From Prorocentrum cordatum (taxonomy: Eukaryota; Sar; Dinophyceae; Prorocentrales; Prorocentraceae): 36,670 bases of DNA. The notes beneath the pieces are model-generated. The model was not told the DNA's origin, did no database searches, and saw only the letters and a list, made by a program, of their open reading frames with translations. Positions 7,746-16,307 of this stretch are shown in pieces (position 1 is the stretch's first letter; each line of letters begins with the position of its first letter). Location: contig CAUYUJ010016295.1 of assembly GCA_963575745.1 (NCBI GenBank), forward strand, positions 249,368 to 286,037. The letters are read 5' to 3'. The position numbers and the translations under genes are program-made.

Positions 7746-9117
7746 CGTCATCGCCGAACTCAACGGACAGACAGCGCACTTTGGCCGGCTGTTTGCGGTC
7801 CTTCTTGAAAAGAACTCGGAGTTACCATTGGGACATAACGATCGCAAGTACAAGGGTCGGGTAGTTTTTGATGGTTCGAGTGCGAGAGATCAGACTAAGG
7901 ATGTAGCGTTGTTCCAAGAACATTCCAGCAGTCCTGCTACAATGCAGGCTAGCAAAGCAGCTGACACCTACGGGCTATTCGAAGGCCATAGTATTGAGCA
8001 AGCTGACGCACGCCGAGCCTACGCTCAGCCAAGGTTAGGCGGCGCCCCGACTTGGGTATTTCTACCCCGCGATGAATGGCCTAAGGAATGGTCTCACATG
8101 CGTAATCCTGTATGCCCGTTATATCTTTCGTTATGCGGACATCCTGATTCAGGAGGATCTTGGGAACAGCATTGCGAGAGGCATGTTACAGCAAAAGGCT
8201 TTGTGAAGTGTAGTCCGTGGCGTAACTGTTATTTCCACAGGGAATTGAAACTTCTCCTGATTATCTTCGTTGATGATTTTAAGCTGTCGGGTCCTGCAGA
8301 CAAGCTTGCAGAGGGATGGAAACTACTACAGGAACCCTCTGAAAACTGTCCCAAGGGAATCGAGATATACCCTCCGACTGCGGTTGGAAGATATTTGGGA
8401 TGTGAACATAGACTCTCTACACAGTGGTTTGGATGGCAAGGTGAATTACCCGCAGTTTTGGATCCGCTTCCCCCTAAAGTTAAGAAGAATGCCTCCGTCA
8501 CCGACGAGAGTAGCGAGGAGGAAACGGGGGGTGACTCGGCGGCTCAGCCGTCCGAGCCATGCCAACCGAGAGAGCCGAGACAAGCCGGAGTCATAGAGTA
8601 TGACATGAGCGAATTCTTTGATTCCTGTGTTACGTTATATGCTCAACTAACGGACACTGATCCAGCTACTTATCCCGCTGCAGGTACACCATTTGGCCCA
8701 GAACTAATTGACCTCGAGGACGGCCAAGGTGGCCCCGGAGGCGAAGTTTACTCTCCGGCAGAGGAGGCCATAGCATCAGCGTTACAAATCAAAGTTGACT
8801 CGGGGCCTCCTGATCAGAAAGTAGAAGTTCTTGGCCTTGATGCCGCAGCGGCAAGCCCTAATGACCCAGAGCCACCGACGCAGTCGGGAGTGCTTCAGCC
8901 CATTGCGGCGAAAGTCTTGATGCAGATACTTTATGGTGCAAGAATGGCTAGATACTCCGTGCCGCGTGTCAGACGGCCAGTTGTATTACCACATGGACAG
9001 AGCAACAAGACATGGACCTTACCGCCTCATCTGTTATATAAAATGTACCTCTCACTACCGTATGTCTTCGTGGGTGGGTGGCAAAATGGAGGATGTCTTG
9101 TTGAAGCAATACTCTGA
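7741..9117 (+). CDS. pol: Reverse transcriptase (copia type, RVT_2)
   Basis: RNA-dependent DNA polymerase that copies element RNA to cDNA. Seen in order: KYKGRVVFDGSS (fingers, the KARLVAKG-like motif), QADARRAYAQ (first catalytic Asp at about 8005), LYGHPDSGG-like LCGHPDSGG, and FVDDF (8266-8280), the second and third catalytic Asp. The palm continues to GRYLGC. An acidic linker with the hairpin repeat at 8535-8556 separates it from a second conserved stretch that leads into RNase H. After about 8945 this frame reads nonsense and the genuine sequence continues in the next ORF. The core from 7741 to 8480 has no stop and is the best-preserved domain here. Confidence 0.88.
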   Translation, partial: SDVIAELNGQTAHFGRLFAVLLEKNSELPLGHNDRKYKGRVVFDGSSARDQTKDVALFQEHSSSPATMQASKAADTYGLFEGHSIEQADARRAYAQPRLGGAPTWVFLPRDEWPKEWSHMRNPVCPLYLSLCGHPDSGGSWEQHCERHVTAKGFVKCSPWRNCYFHRELKLLLIIFVDDFKLSGPADKLAEGWKLLQEPSENCPKGIEIYPPTAVGRYLGCEHRLSTQWFGWQGELPAVLDPLPPKVKKNASVTDESSEEETGGDSAAQPSEPCQPREPRQAGVIEYDMSEFFDSCVTLYAQLTDTDPATYPAAGTPFGPELIDLEDGQGGPGGEVYSPAEEAIASALQIKVDSGPPDQKVEVLGLDAAAASPNDPEPPTQSGVLQPIAAKVLMQILYGARMARYSVPRVRRPVVLPHGQSNKTWTLPPHLLYKMYLSLPYVFVGGWQNGGCLVEAIL

Positions 9118-9736
9118 CGCGGATCTAGCAAGTGACATTCGAACGCATCGGAGCACGAGTGCCAGCTTTCAAGCCATATGGGGCCCATACACTAGAGCTG
9201 GACAGTCCATAGGATCGCAACGACAGACTTGCGTTTCTCACAGCACACTTGAGGCAGATATTGTGGCTGCTGACTTTGCATTGCGAAAAGAGCTGCTTGC
9301 AGCGCTACCGCTCTGGGAAATACTGCTGGACAGACAGGTGCGATGTTTGTTTTTAGAAGATAACCAGGCAGTGTGTAAAGTCATCAAAGCGGGCGAGTCA
9401 ATGAAGCTCATGCACCTACCGAGAACACATCGGATTGATGCTGCTGCTGTGTCCGAACACTTTTCTCGAGGTATTGTTGAGCTCCAGTGCGATAGGGCCC
9501 AAAATGAAGCTGCAGACATTGGAGCGAAGAGGTTCACAGACCCTTTGGCTTGGGTTGAAGTTTTATACCTTGTCAACATTGTAACTCCCAAATACTGGGC
9601 CGCTAAGCGATGCCAGGACTATTTAGAGTCGATGTTTTCTGACGGACTTCCCCTGGGCCCCGGGGGGATTTTGAAGCCCCGCTTAGGTCCTAGTTCGGCC
9701 TTGCGGAGAGGAGCTATTAACCTAGCAAAAAGATGA
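8933..9736 (+). CDS. pol: RNase H domain (copia type) and C-terminus of Pol
   Basis: Degrades RNA in the RNA:DNA hybrid during cDNA synthesis. Visible catalytic residues: Asp in YSDADLASD (9116), Glu in SHSTLEAD (9251), Asp in LEDNQA (about 9359) and a late Asp in AADIGAKRF. RQTCVSHSTLEAD corresponds to the KQ-x-VALSS-STEAEY signature of copia RNase H. The frame before about 8960 overlaps RT in another frame. It ends at TGA 9734, but the same frame continues open for 2.8 kb, so in an intact copy Pol may have been fused to the next region. The segment 9640-9730 is a basic, Pro/Gly-containing tail. Confidence 0.85.
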   Translation: MVQEWLDTPCRVSDGQLYYHMDRATRHGPYRLICYIKCTSHYRMSSWVGGKMEDVLLKQYSDADLASDIRTHRSTSASFQAIWGPYTRAGQSIGSQRQTCVSHSTLEADIVAADFALRKELLAALPLWEILLDRQVRCLFLEDNQAVCKVIKAGESMKLMHLPRTHRIDAAAVSEHFSRGIVELQCDRAQNEAADIGAKRFTDPLAWVEVLYLVNIVTPKYWAAKRCQDYLESMFSDGLPLGPGGILKPRLGPSSALRRGAINLAKR

Positions 9737-12538
9737 ACAACAAGAAGAAGCGACCCAATAAGGGCCGTGGTGGCGCGCGCTCCCAGGAAAGCTGTGGTTG
9801 CGAACGCGCCCGGCCAAGCCGTGGAAGCAGGTGCAATTTCGCCTATAATGACCGAAGGAGGTTGCAGCAGAAGCTCCGAGAAAACCAGAACGATGGAGGA
9901 AATGACAAAGAAAAGCTCCGATCGGCAGATGAAAGCAATGTTTGACATGACTGACAGCAGAACTGAGTCAGATACATCAATTTTGCCAAAAGAACTATGT
10001 AAAGGATGTTCGAGTAATGAGTCAGCCAGGGACATGGGAGAAATACCTGGCCACAGCCTTCTCCTTCCTCATCTTCCTCCTGCTGCTGTTGCCAGTCTTC
10101 TGGATAGAACGGATACATGGACACAACAAGGACAGAGTTTGAAGCGCCGGCATTCCGTTCCGATACTTGTTGCGTTTATGCCGGTAACCAGTGATTGTCC
10201 CATCGACCCGGAAAGGTTAGATGATAGGCGTCGTACTTATGCCATTAATGCCCAACAGGGTTTGACGGTTGACCGCGCAGATAATTGGCGCGACGAAGAT
10301 AGCAAATATCATCACCCATTCGAGCTTATTTCGAATGGCGATTCTAGCGATGGTGACTACTGTCCCAGCAGATGGACTGGATATGCAGAGTTCTGGATCC
10401 GAGAAGATTGCGCCCCGGCCACACAGTGGACCGGGGAAAGACTTTTGTTAGAATATTGTTGTGGCCCTCAGAGCAGGATAGGACATCCGAAGAATTTCGC
10501 TGACAACTCGTGTAAAGTGATTCGATACACTGAGACGGAAGATATGAGGACTGATGAGGGACTTAGGTCGGCTTTGAATGATATTAAAACGTTCAAAGGA
10601 AAACGCATTACGTTGTGGGGCTCTATGCCCTGCACGGGAGGTTCCCCCTGGCAATGTGTGAACGACGCGCATTATTTTCGTGCCGGAAACCATAGAGCGA
10701 TGCGTAGGCTTCGTGGTATTAGGACAGACTTCAGATACCTGTTTTGGAATTTCCGTGAGATTGCCCGTGCTGTGCACAAAACGGGGGGCGTCGTTTGCAT
10801 TGAGTGGCCGACCCAGTGTAACTACTGGAGGAATCCTCAGGTGAAAGAATTTATGAGAGAGTTAGAGTTTGTCAAGACAGCGTTGCATGGATGTGCGTAC
10901 GGACTGAAGGATAGCCAGGGTAATTTCATGAAAAAGCCCTGGACGATAGCTTCTACCTCCTCCGTTGTCGAGGGGCTCCAGCGCAGATGTGACGGCACGC
11001 GCGAGCATGTTGAGGCTAGAGGGCGTGAGTGTAAGATCGCAGAAGATTACACGGACGCTTTTGCCAGACAGGTCCATATCGTTGTTGCTCGAGCTGCAGA
11101 GAGAGTTTTGTCGTCACGTCGTCGTCCTATCCTTTCCTCAGATCTCGTTTGTGCCGCTGCCGTTTCGTCTCTAGAGCTTGTGCGGGCTGCCCTGCGGCCG
11201 GCCCCCCCTCGGATCGCGTGGTCGCCCTGTGGTGACTGCGCGAGCCATGCCTGCCGCGGCCCCCGCGCGCCCAAGAAAGCATCGACCAAACCCATGTGTC
11301 GACCGTTGGGGGGCCCAGCGGTTAAGCCGTCGGGGGAGGACGTTGTTTCGATCTGCTCGGACGATATCATAGACGAACCCCTTCCCGACTCACTTGAGAA
11401 GGGAAGCCCCGGGATTGAGCCCAAAGAAAGCGCCCCTCCCGATGCAATTCGAAAGGCTACCCCGCCGGCGCAGCCGAGTGAGGGGGCTTTCCCACCGGCT
11501 AAGCCGGCTGGGGACGAGGCTAAACCATCTAGCCCGAGCGATGTCGTGATGGATGAAGACATCGAGATGGAGGCTGGTGTAGAAATTCGCGGAGAAGAGA
11601 TCGTTGCTCGCAAAAGGGCAGCCGAGACAGCTATCCAGGACAGTCAGCCTGCCAAGAAAGCGGCCACCTCCGGTCAAGGAGATATTGATTCCAGAAAAGA
11701 GAGACCAACATTCCGTTGCTTTCCCGACAAAAAGAGAGAATTGTCAAGACTGGATCGCACCGGGACCGTCAAGTTTGTACACAAGCGGGGATGGAGTTGG
11801 CGCTTCACGATGTGGAGGCATGACGTATTATATATGCGGAACGATCAAGTCGTGACCGCGCTGAAGGCTGACCTGGACGCAACATCGCAGACGATTTTTC
11901 AACGTCTGTCTTCTCAGGTCTCGCAACGTCCGTGGATAGTGCACTGGGCAACATTCGAACGAAAGGCAACATGCCGTTTCGATTGTGCTCCCCCTAGTCT
12001 GGACCACATCCCCGTGGGTACATTCTTCCAGACGTACCCTGATGAAAAGACGAGACCGGTCTGCAAGTTGTATACGAACCCGCCAGGGGAGGCACGTCGC
12101 GCTGTTCGAACTCTCGAGAAAGGAGAGGTCATTGGTCCCACCGTCGGCCCAGCCGTACGGTGTAATACAATTTATGGAGATTTTGTGAGTGTCCCAGTGA
12201 TGGGCCACTGGACAGAAGGATCCCCTTGGGTGTGGCTGAACATCTGGGGCCCTTCTCCCCGAAAGCCTCCCCGTGGCGCAGCCACTGGGGATGGTTGGGG
12301 AACAATGTTTGCCCTTCCTGTGGTCAAAGGTTTGCATCGCGCGCCAGTGCATGTTGTCGAAGAGGCTCTCACCGCTACAGCAGGAGCAATTTTTTTGAGG
12401 CCTCCCCTCAGCAGGCGATACATTGGCGTAAAGAGCAACGCCCATGGAAGCGGCCGCCAAACCTGGATGAGTGGCTTGCCAAGGACGGCCTCGATCCTGA
12501 GGCCAGAGTGCAGTCGCCACCGAAGAGGTCGCGGATGA
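9737..12538 (+). CDS. Cytosine-C5-methyltransferase-like domain plus Pro/Ala-rich and unrecognised C-terminal region
   Basis: Residue numbers are counted from the GTG at 9767, which is not a credible start. Residues 226-238 (LLLEYCCGPQSRI) look like the SAM-binding motif I, 286-295 (SMPCTGGSPW) like the motif IV Pro-Cys catalytic loop, 345-348 (IEWP) like the ENV-type motif VI, and 376-380 (CAYGL) like motif VIII. Their order and spacing fit a C5-cytosine DNA methylase core, but the target-recognition region is not recognisable. From memory, DNA methyltransferases have been reported inside some eukaryotic retrotransposons, including dinoflagellate ones, which supports but does not prove the call. 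Residues about 460-640 are a low-complexity linker with three hairpin repeats (11314, 11466, 11491). Residues 640-840 form a Trp-rich domain I cannot name. The last ~75 codons are probably out of frame. Another SAM-dependent methyltransferase is possible. Confidence 0.55.
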   Translation, partial: TTRRSDPIRAVVARAPRKAVVANAPGQAVEAGAISPIMTEGGCSRSSEKTRTMEEMTKKSSDRQMKAMFDMTDSRTESDTSILPKELCKGCSSNESARDMGEIPGHSLLLPHLPPAAVASLLDRTDTWTQQGQSLKRRHSVPILVAFMPVTSDCPIDPERLDDRRRTYAINAQQGLTVDRADNWRDEDSKYHHPFELISNGDSSDGDYCPSRWTGYAEFWIREDCAPATQWTGERLLLEYCCGPQSRIGHPKNFADNSCKVIRYTETEDMRTDEGLRSALNDIKTFKGKRITLWGSMPCTGGSPWQCVNDAHYFRAGNHRAMRRLRGIRTDFRYLFWNFREIARAVHKTGGVVCIEWPTQCNYWRNPQVKEFMRELEFVKTALHGCAYGLKDSQGNFMKKPWTIASTSSVVEGLQRRCDGTREHVEARGRECKIAEDYTDAFARQVHIVVARAAERVLSSRRRPILSSDLVCAAAVSSLELVRAALRPAPPRIAWSPCGDCASHACRGPRAPKKASTKPMCRPLGGPAVKPSGEDVVSICSDDIIDEPLPDSLEKGSPGIEPKESAPPDAIRKATPPAQPSEGAFPPAKPAGDEAKPSSPSDVVMDEDIEMEAGVEIRGEEIVARKRAAETAIQDSQPAKKAATSGQGDIDSRKERPTFRCFPDKKRELSRLDRTGTVKFVHKRGWSWRFTMWRHDVLYMRNDQVVTALKADLDATSQTIFQRLSSQVSQRPWIVHWATFERKATCRFDCAPPSLDHIPVGTFFQTYPDEKTRPVCKLYTNPPGEARRAVRTLEKGEVIGPTVGPAVRCNTIYGDFVSVPVMGHWTEGSPWVWLNIWGPSPRKPPRGAATGDGWGTMFALPVVKGLHRAPVHVVEEALTATAGAIFLRPPLSRRYIGVKSNAHGSGRQTWMSGLPRTASILRPECSRHRRGRG

Positions 12539-12867
12539 CAGAAGAGGCACCGAACGACTCAGTCGCTTCGGCAAGCCATCAGGTAGACGCAGGCATCACT
12601 CAGCCCTCTCTGGGCAACCCTGGAGTCGGCCAGCAGGCTGCCAGCGGATCATCCGCCGAGCCAGCCTCGGGTCCAGCTGACCCTCCTGGCGCAGCCGGCG
12701 GTGGGACAGGTGGTGGCTCACCCCGCGGCTCAGCCGGCGGTGGTGGAGCTCCGCCTGGATCAGGTGATTCTTCTTCGGGAAATGGTCCACCCTCTCATCC
12801 CTCCTCAGGAGGTGGTGGAGGAGATGGGCACAATGGTGAGGACCTCGCGGCCATGTCGGACACATGA
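12226..12867 (+). CDS. Zinc-finger-like segment and Gly/Pro/Ser-rich linker
   Basis: From about 12300 this frame reads better than the preceding one: NVCPSCGQRF with a further Cys pair suggests a small zinc finger, followed by a basic/hydrophilic segment and then about 100 residues of Gly, Ser and Pro with hairpin repeats at 12681 and 12721. It ends at TGA 12865, which overlaps the ATG of the next frame (ATGA at 12864). No function can be assigned. Confidence 0.4.
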   Translation: MGVAEHLGPFSPKASPWRSHWGWLGNNVCPSCGQRFASRASACCRRGSHRYSRSNFFEASPQQAIHWRKEQRPWKRPPNLDEWLAKDGLDPEARVQSPPKRSRMTEEAPNDSVASASHQVDAGITQPSLGNPGVGQQAASGSSAEPASGPADPPGAAGGGTGGGSPRGSAGGGGAPPGSGDSSSGNGPPSHPSSGGGGGDGHNGEDLAAMSDT

Positions 12868-13796
12868 TTAGTGGGGCGTATAATTATTGGTCTTACTCTG
12901 TTCATATTGTTTCAGACTCCACAATTGCATTCAAGGATGGGCCCAGGAAAATTAAGCCTAGCCTTCTCCCTGAGTACAGTCTGCGAGAACATGTGTTTGG
13001 AAGCTCGCAGAATGCCATGAGTGGGTGCTTGGCCTCAGCGTTTCGGGAGGCCTCTTCAAACTTTCAGTGGAGTAAACATCACACTCCGATACGCTTCATC
13101 TTTTGGAATTTCAATGATATTGTAGATGGCGCCAGTAAATTGATCGGAGTAGGCACTGGGCCAAAACGGCAGGAAAATCCATTAGCTTTCGCAGGGGGCC
13201 TCGTCATATTTATAGAGGCTGCGGTTGAGCTGGTGGATGTCGCGATGAACCGTGCTGCTGACGGAGCGATAGAGATCATGTACGTTGGTGGGGATCGCCG
13301 ATGCTGGCAGACAGATGGAGCTGGCATAAACCCGATGTGGGATGACGTTGCCACTCTTGTTAGGGCCAGAATGAACCGTCGAATCGAACACTACAAGGCT
13401 ATATGACTTTTCCCAGGGATAAGGATCATCGACGGAGTGAGCCTTTACCGACAGCTTCGGCACCGCTCAGGAGACATCTTTCACTTTGCTTCGGACCACA
13501 ATGAGTATAACATGAGCAAAGGTGGGCAAATAGTGAGCGCGAATGCGGGCCAGTTATGTGCAAGGTACATGACCAGGACCGCTAAGCTGGCCGTGTTCTT
13601 TTTCTGCCAGCCCTCCGGCGGCTCAGCCGTACGGAGTGACAACGTAGCAAGGGCGACAAGAGCTGACGGGTATGCCGAGCGGGAGGCGGCCATGAATGAG
13701 CTAGTCATGTACTGGCAACATTGGGCCCCCCTCAGTAGGCAACATACCCACGTCTTTGCTCAATGCTCGCCCGCTTACAACAGCTTTGATTGCTGA
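12864..13796 (+). CDS. Possible SGNH-hydrolase-like domain, interrupted by TGA
   Basis: Seen: a strand ending in HIVSDST (Ser codon 12918) near the N-terminus, WNFNDIVD about 60 residues on, and DIFHF (13473-13487). A Ser in a D-S turn, an Asn-Asp block and a C-terminal D-x-x-H are the landmarks of SGNH/GDSL esterases, in the right order and near the usual length. The first motif reads SDS instead of GDS, so this is tentative. TGA at 13404 breaks the frame just before the D-x-x-H block, with no frame shift across it. The tail has the hairpin repeat at 13613-13636. Esterase domains occur in the ORF1 of some non-LTR elements; in a copia element it would be unusual. Confidence 0.4.
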
Positions 13797-13995
13797 AGAT
13801 TTTCCAGCCATCCAAGATGGATCTGGAGGTGGAGCTATCCACTCATATTACTCAGCTGTTTGTTTATGGACTTTCTTAAGCAGGGAATGGCATATGCTGA
13901 TTTTTCCCTTTGAAAGACGACGCTTACTTCTTGCCTCGCGGAGAGATTTTCTGTCCAGGAATGCCGCCGAAGGGGCAGCGCCTACGACCGGCTGA
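13756..13995 (+). CDS. Short unrecognised linking frame
   Basis: Frame 1 segment bridging the SGNH-like region and the next ORF. AIHSYYSAVCLWTF is plausible coding sequence, but the frame changes on both sides and I recognise no family. It may hold the genuine frame between about 13790 and 13900. Confidence 0.25.
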   Translation: MLNARPLTTALIAEDFPAIQDGSGGGAIHSYYSAVCLWTFLSREWHMLIFPFERRRLLLASRRDFLSRNAAEGAAPTTG

Positions 13996-14764
13996 CGAAG
14001 GTGTGCAAAAGGATGAGCATATGCGCACGGCGCTGGACGAGCTGCAAAAAGTAGCGCCGACTAAGGCACCGAGCGGCTTAGCCGTTTCGGGGAGTGATTC
14101 GGCCTCGAGCGGCATAGCCGTCCCGGGTCACGTCACGCCACTGAGCGGCTCAGCCGCTTCCAGTGGAGTCGCTGCGCCCAGCGGCTCAGCCGCCTCGGGC
14201 AGTGATGCCAGTATGCGGGCGGCTCAGTCGCCCCGCAGTCCCCCTTTGGCGCCGACTACGGGCTTCCAAGAAGCCCAAACGCCTGGTGAAGCAGCGGAGG
14301 AGCTTGTTCGCAAGAAATGCCCCGTGGGATGGTTAACCGAACTCAGCGGCAATCACAAGTTCCCACAGCGTCCGAAGGAAAACGGTGATCCCGAGGAAAG
14401 GGAACTTGATTGGCCCTACCATTTGCCATATCAGAAGGTGAAGAAGTTGCCTTATAGAAGTGCGACAGGGCCAGAGATTGTCCACTTTGATTTTCTCCAA
14501 GCGTTTACGGTCGCGAGCGGCAGCCTCCATCGGGGCATGATGTCTGGAAACGCGTGCCCAGGCGAGGAAGGCCGTGCTGCAGAGGTTGCACAAGGGAATC
14601 TCCCGCCACGGAGCCCGCAGTTCAAGATGGTTCAGAGAGCCGCGAATGGCGAAGCGTGGTTGGCTTTTCAGTTATTCCAGAAGTCAGCGAGAACCCCACC
14701 TCTGGAACCAAGTTATGTGATTCCGAACTGGGCACGCTTCTTCAGGATCAAAGCCGACCGTTGA
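13910..14764 (+). CDS. Unrecognised domain behind a hairpin-rich Ser/Ala/Gly linker
   Basis: The N-terminal ~110 residues are a Ser/Gly/Ala/Val-rich linker holding five hairpin repeats in 170 bases (14069, 14104, 14138, 14176, 14214), each read as a short GSAAS- or GLAVS-like peptide. The rest (about 120-284) is a Trp/Pro/Lys-containing region with WLTELSGNHKF and YHLPYQKVKKLPY that I cannot place. TGA at 14762 ends it, but the frame remains open into the next region without a shift. Confidence 0.4.
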   Translation: MKDDAYFLPRGEIFCPGMPPKGQRLRPADEGVQKDEHMRTALDELQKVAPTKAPSGLAVSGSDSASSGIAVPGHVTPLSGSAASSGVAAPSGSAASGSDASMRAAQSPRSPPLAPTTGFQEAQTPGEAAEELVRKKCPVGWLTELSGNHKFPQRPKENGDPEERELDWPYHLPYQKVKKLPYRSATGPEIVHFDFLQAFTVASGSLHRGMMSGNACPGEEGRAAEVAQGNLPPRSPQFKMVQRAANGEAWLAFQLFQKSARTPPLEPSYVIPNWARFFRIKADR

Positions 14765-15913
14765 AGAGCAGACCCAGCAGCCACTGTTGCTGATCGTTTG
14801 GATTGGGCCAAGTTGTCGGCGAGGACCCATAGAGCGGGCATCAGCCATTGTGTTGAACTCTCGTTGCCCTTCTTCGTGAAAGACGAAAAGGTTGCGGAGG
14901 TCCTAGACCCATCCACAGGCTGGTCTAAACAATCACATGGCACGTCTGTGACTGCCCTTCATGCAATATTAGAGGGTCACCAGCTGCTTCCTTCCGACCA
15001 CAGATACGGAGGTAACGTCAAGGCGAATAAGGTTGGGGTGTACTCCTTTCCATGTGTTGATAACCCTAGGACGCACGCGACGTATTCCGTTGCAGAGGAG
15101 ACCTTTGGAGACGGTATATGGATTACTGCGGAGATTGCTTTCTTCACGAAAGACCCAGCAGTCATCGAGGGAAGGCCGCCACAATATGTGAGCGATCCAG
15201 TCGGAGACGTATTGCACGAGCTGAGACTATACCATTGGACTCCGGCAGCGCTTCATGTTACGCCAGCCTGTGTACACTTACAACACGTTGCCAGACAGAA
15301 GGGTTGGAATCTGGAGCAGGATTTCGAGGTCGAAAGATATCGAGATAATGATCGGACAAACGCCGCGGGCAAAGTCCGGGAGGCGCAAAGAGAGTGGGTT
15401 TCAAATTTAGGACCAATTGGCTGGCAAAAGGAAAAGAGTCAATACTTTGACAACGAGACCTTTGATGATATTTGGCCTCGGCTCCAACAGATGGGAGTCA
15501 GGCTAACCAAGATTCATCCATTGCGCAGAGATGAGGCCTCGGAGGAATCCGTGAAGCTTGTTCAAAGGAATAAAGAAGAAAAAGATAATTTGAAGACAGC
15601 GGCGGAAGCAAAACAGGAGGCGCCGGCGGCTCAGCCGCCCGGCATTCAATTTTCGATTGAGGCCGAGAACTTCCCGACTTTAGGGCAGGCTGCATCAAGC
15701 ACTGAGAGAGTGTTCAAGCCTCCGCCCCCGCGGGCAGAGGCTCGGCCCTCGAATCCTAAGGCAGACGCGCCTACGAAAGTGCCGATCCCCTCCTCCTCCA
15801 AAGGAGGGGTTGCCCACGGAAGTGCCGAGAGAGGAAGTTCCGAAAAAGGCTCCGCCGCCGCTGCATGCAATGGCACCGCCGCCGGCTACGAAGCCGAGCG
15901 TCGCACCGCTTGA
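14765..15913 (+). CDS. HGT-motif domain, possibly ADP-ribosyltransferase-like
   Basis: Continuous in frame with the previous ORF across TGA 14762; the first ATG-like codon is not informative. Around codons 14935-15060, SHGTSVTALHAILEG is followed by KVGVYSF. A His-Gly-Thr at the start, a helix with a Leu-Leu-Pro after it and a Gly-Val-Tyr strand are reminiscent of ADP-ribosyltransferase/Tpt1 folds, but I see no clear further catalytic residue. Residues about 230-270 are charged and helical. A linker with the perfect hairpin repeat at 15622-15643 follows, and then Pro/Ser-rich sequence. The genuine frame leaves this ORF at about 15790-15850. Function unproven. Confidence 0.35.
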   Translation, partial: RADPAATVADRLDWAKLSARTHRAGISHCVELSLPFFVKDEKVAEVLDPSTGWSKQSHGTSVTALHAILEGHQLLPSDHRYGGNVKANKVGVYSFPCVDNPRTHATYSVAEETFGDGIWITAEIAFFTKDPAVIEGRPPQYVSDPVGDVLHELRLYHWTPAALHVTPACVHLQHVARQKGWNLEQDFEVERYRDNDRTNAAGKVREAQREWVSNLGPIGWQKEKSQYFDNETFDDIWPRLQQMGVRLTKIHPLRRDEASEESVKLVQRNKEEKDNLKTAAEAKQEAPAAQPPGIQFSIEAENFPTLGQAASSTERVFKPPPPRAEARPSNPKADAPTKVPIPSSSKGGVAHGSAERGSSEKGSAAAACNGTAAGYEAERRTA

Positions 15914-16307
15914 GGGCGTGCCACAGGCAAAGCAGACGGTGCCTAAGAAGGCTCCGCCTCCGTCACAATATAGTCCAGAAGCGTATTCGATGAATCCCCC
16001 ACCGGCTAAGATGCCTCGCATTGATAGGGGGGGCGAGGACCTTCTGGCATCTTCATCGACACAGCCACCGGCAAAGCCGAGAGGCAAGGACACGGATAGC
16101 GGCCCGCTTGCAGCTTGGAAACCGAGTCTTCGTGACCCCCCGGTTCCTCTGACTCAATTCACCAGGTTGAACGTTGTTAGCCCCCCCCCCAGCGGATCCG
16201 AATCATCAGAAGGCAGAGCCCCAGACCAAGGCTGCACCTGCATGGGTGAGAGATCAGGGAGCCTCGCAGCATGCCGAAGGCAGCGCTGCGAGGGACCAAC
16301 CCATTAA
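15810..16307 (+). CDS. Pro/Lys/Ala-rich linker
   Basis: Low-complexity region with repeated VPKKAPPP-like units and PPPAK motifs, so this frame is the coherent one from about 15820 to 16180. A run of ten C (16181-16190) marks the switch to the next frame, a typical homopolymer indel site. No domain. Confidence 0.4.
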   Translation: MPTEVPREEVPKKAPPPLHAMAPPPATKPSVAPLEGVPQAKQTVPKKAPPPSQYSPEAYSMNPPPAKMPRIDRGGEDLLASSSTQPPAKPRGKDTDSGPLAAWKPSLRDPPVPLTQFTRLNVVSPPPSGSESSEGRAPDQGCTCMGERSGSLAACRRQRCEGPTH

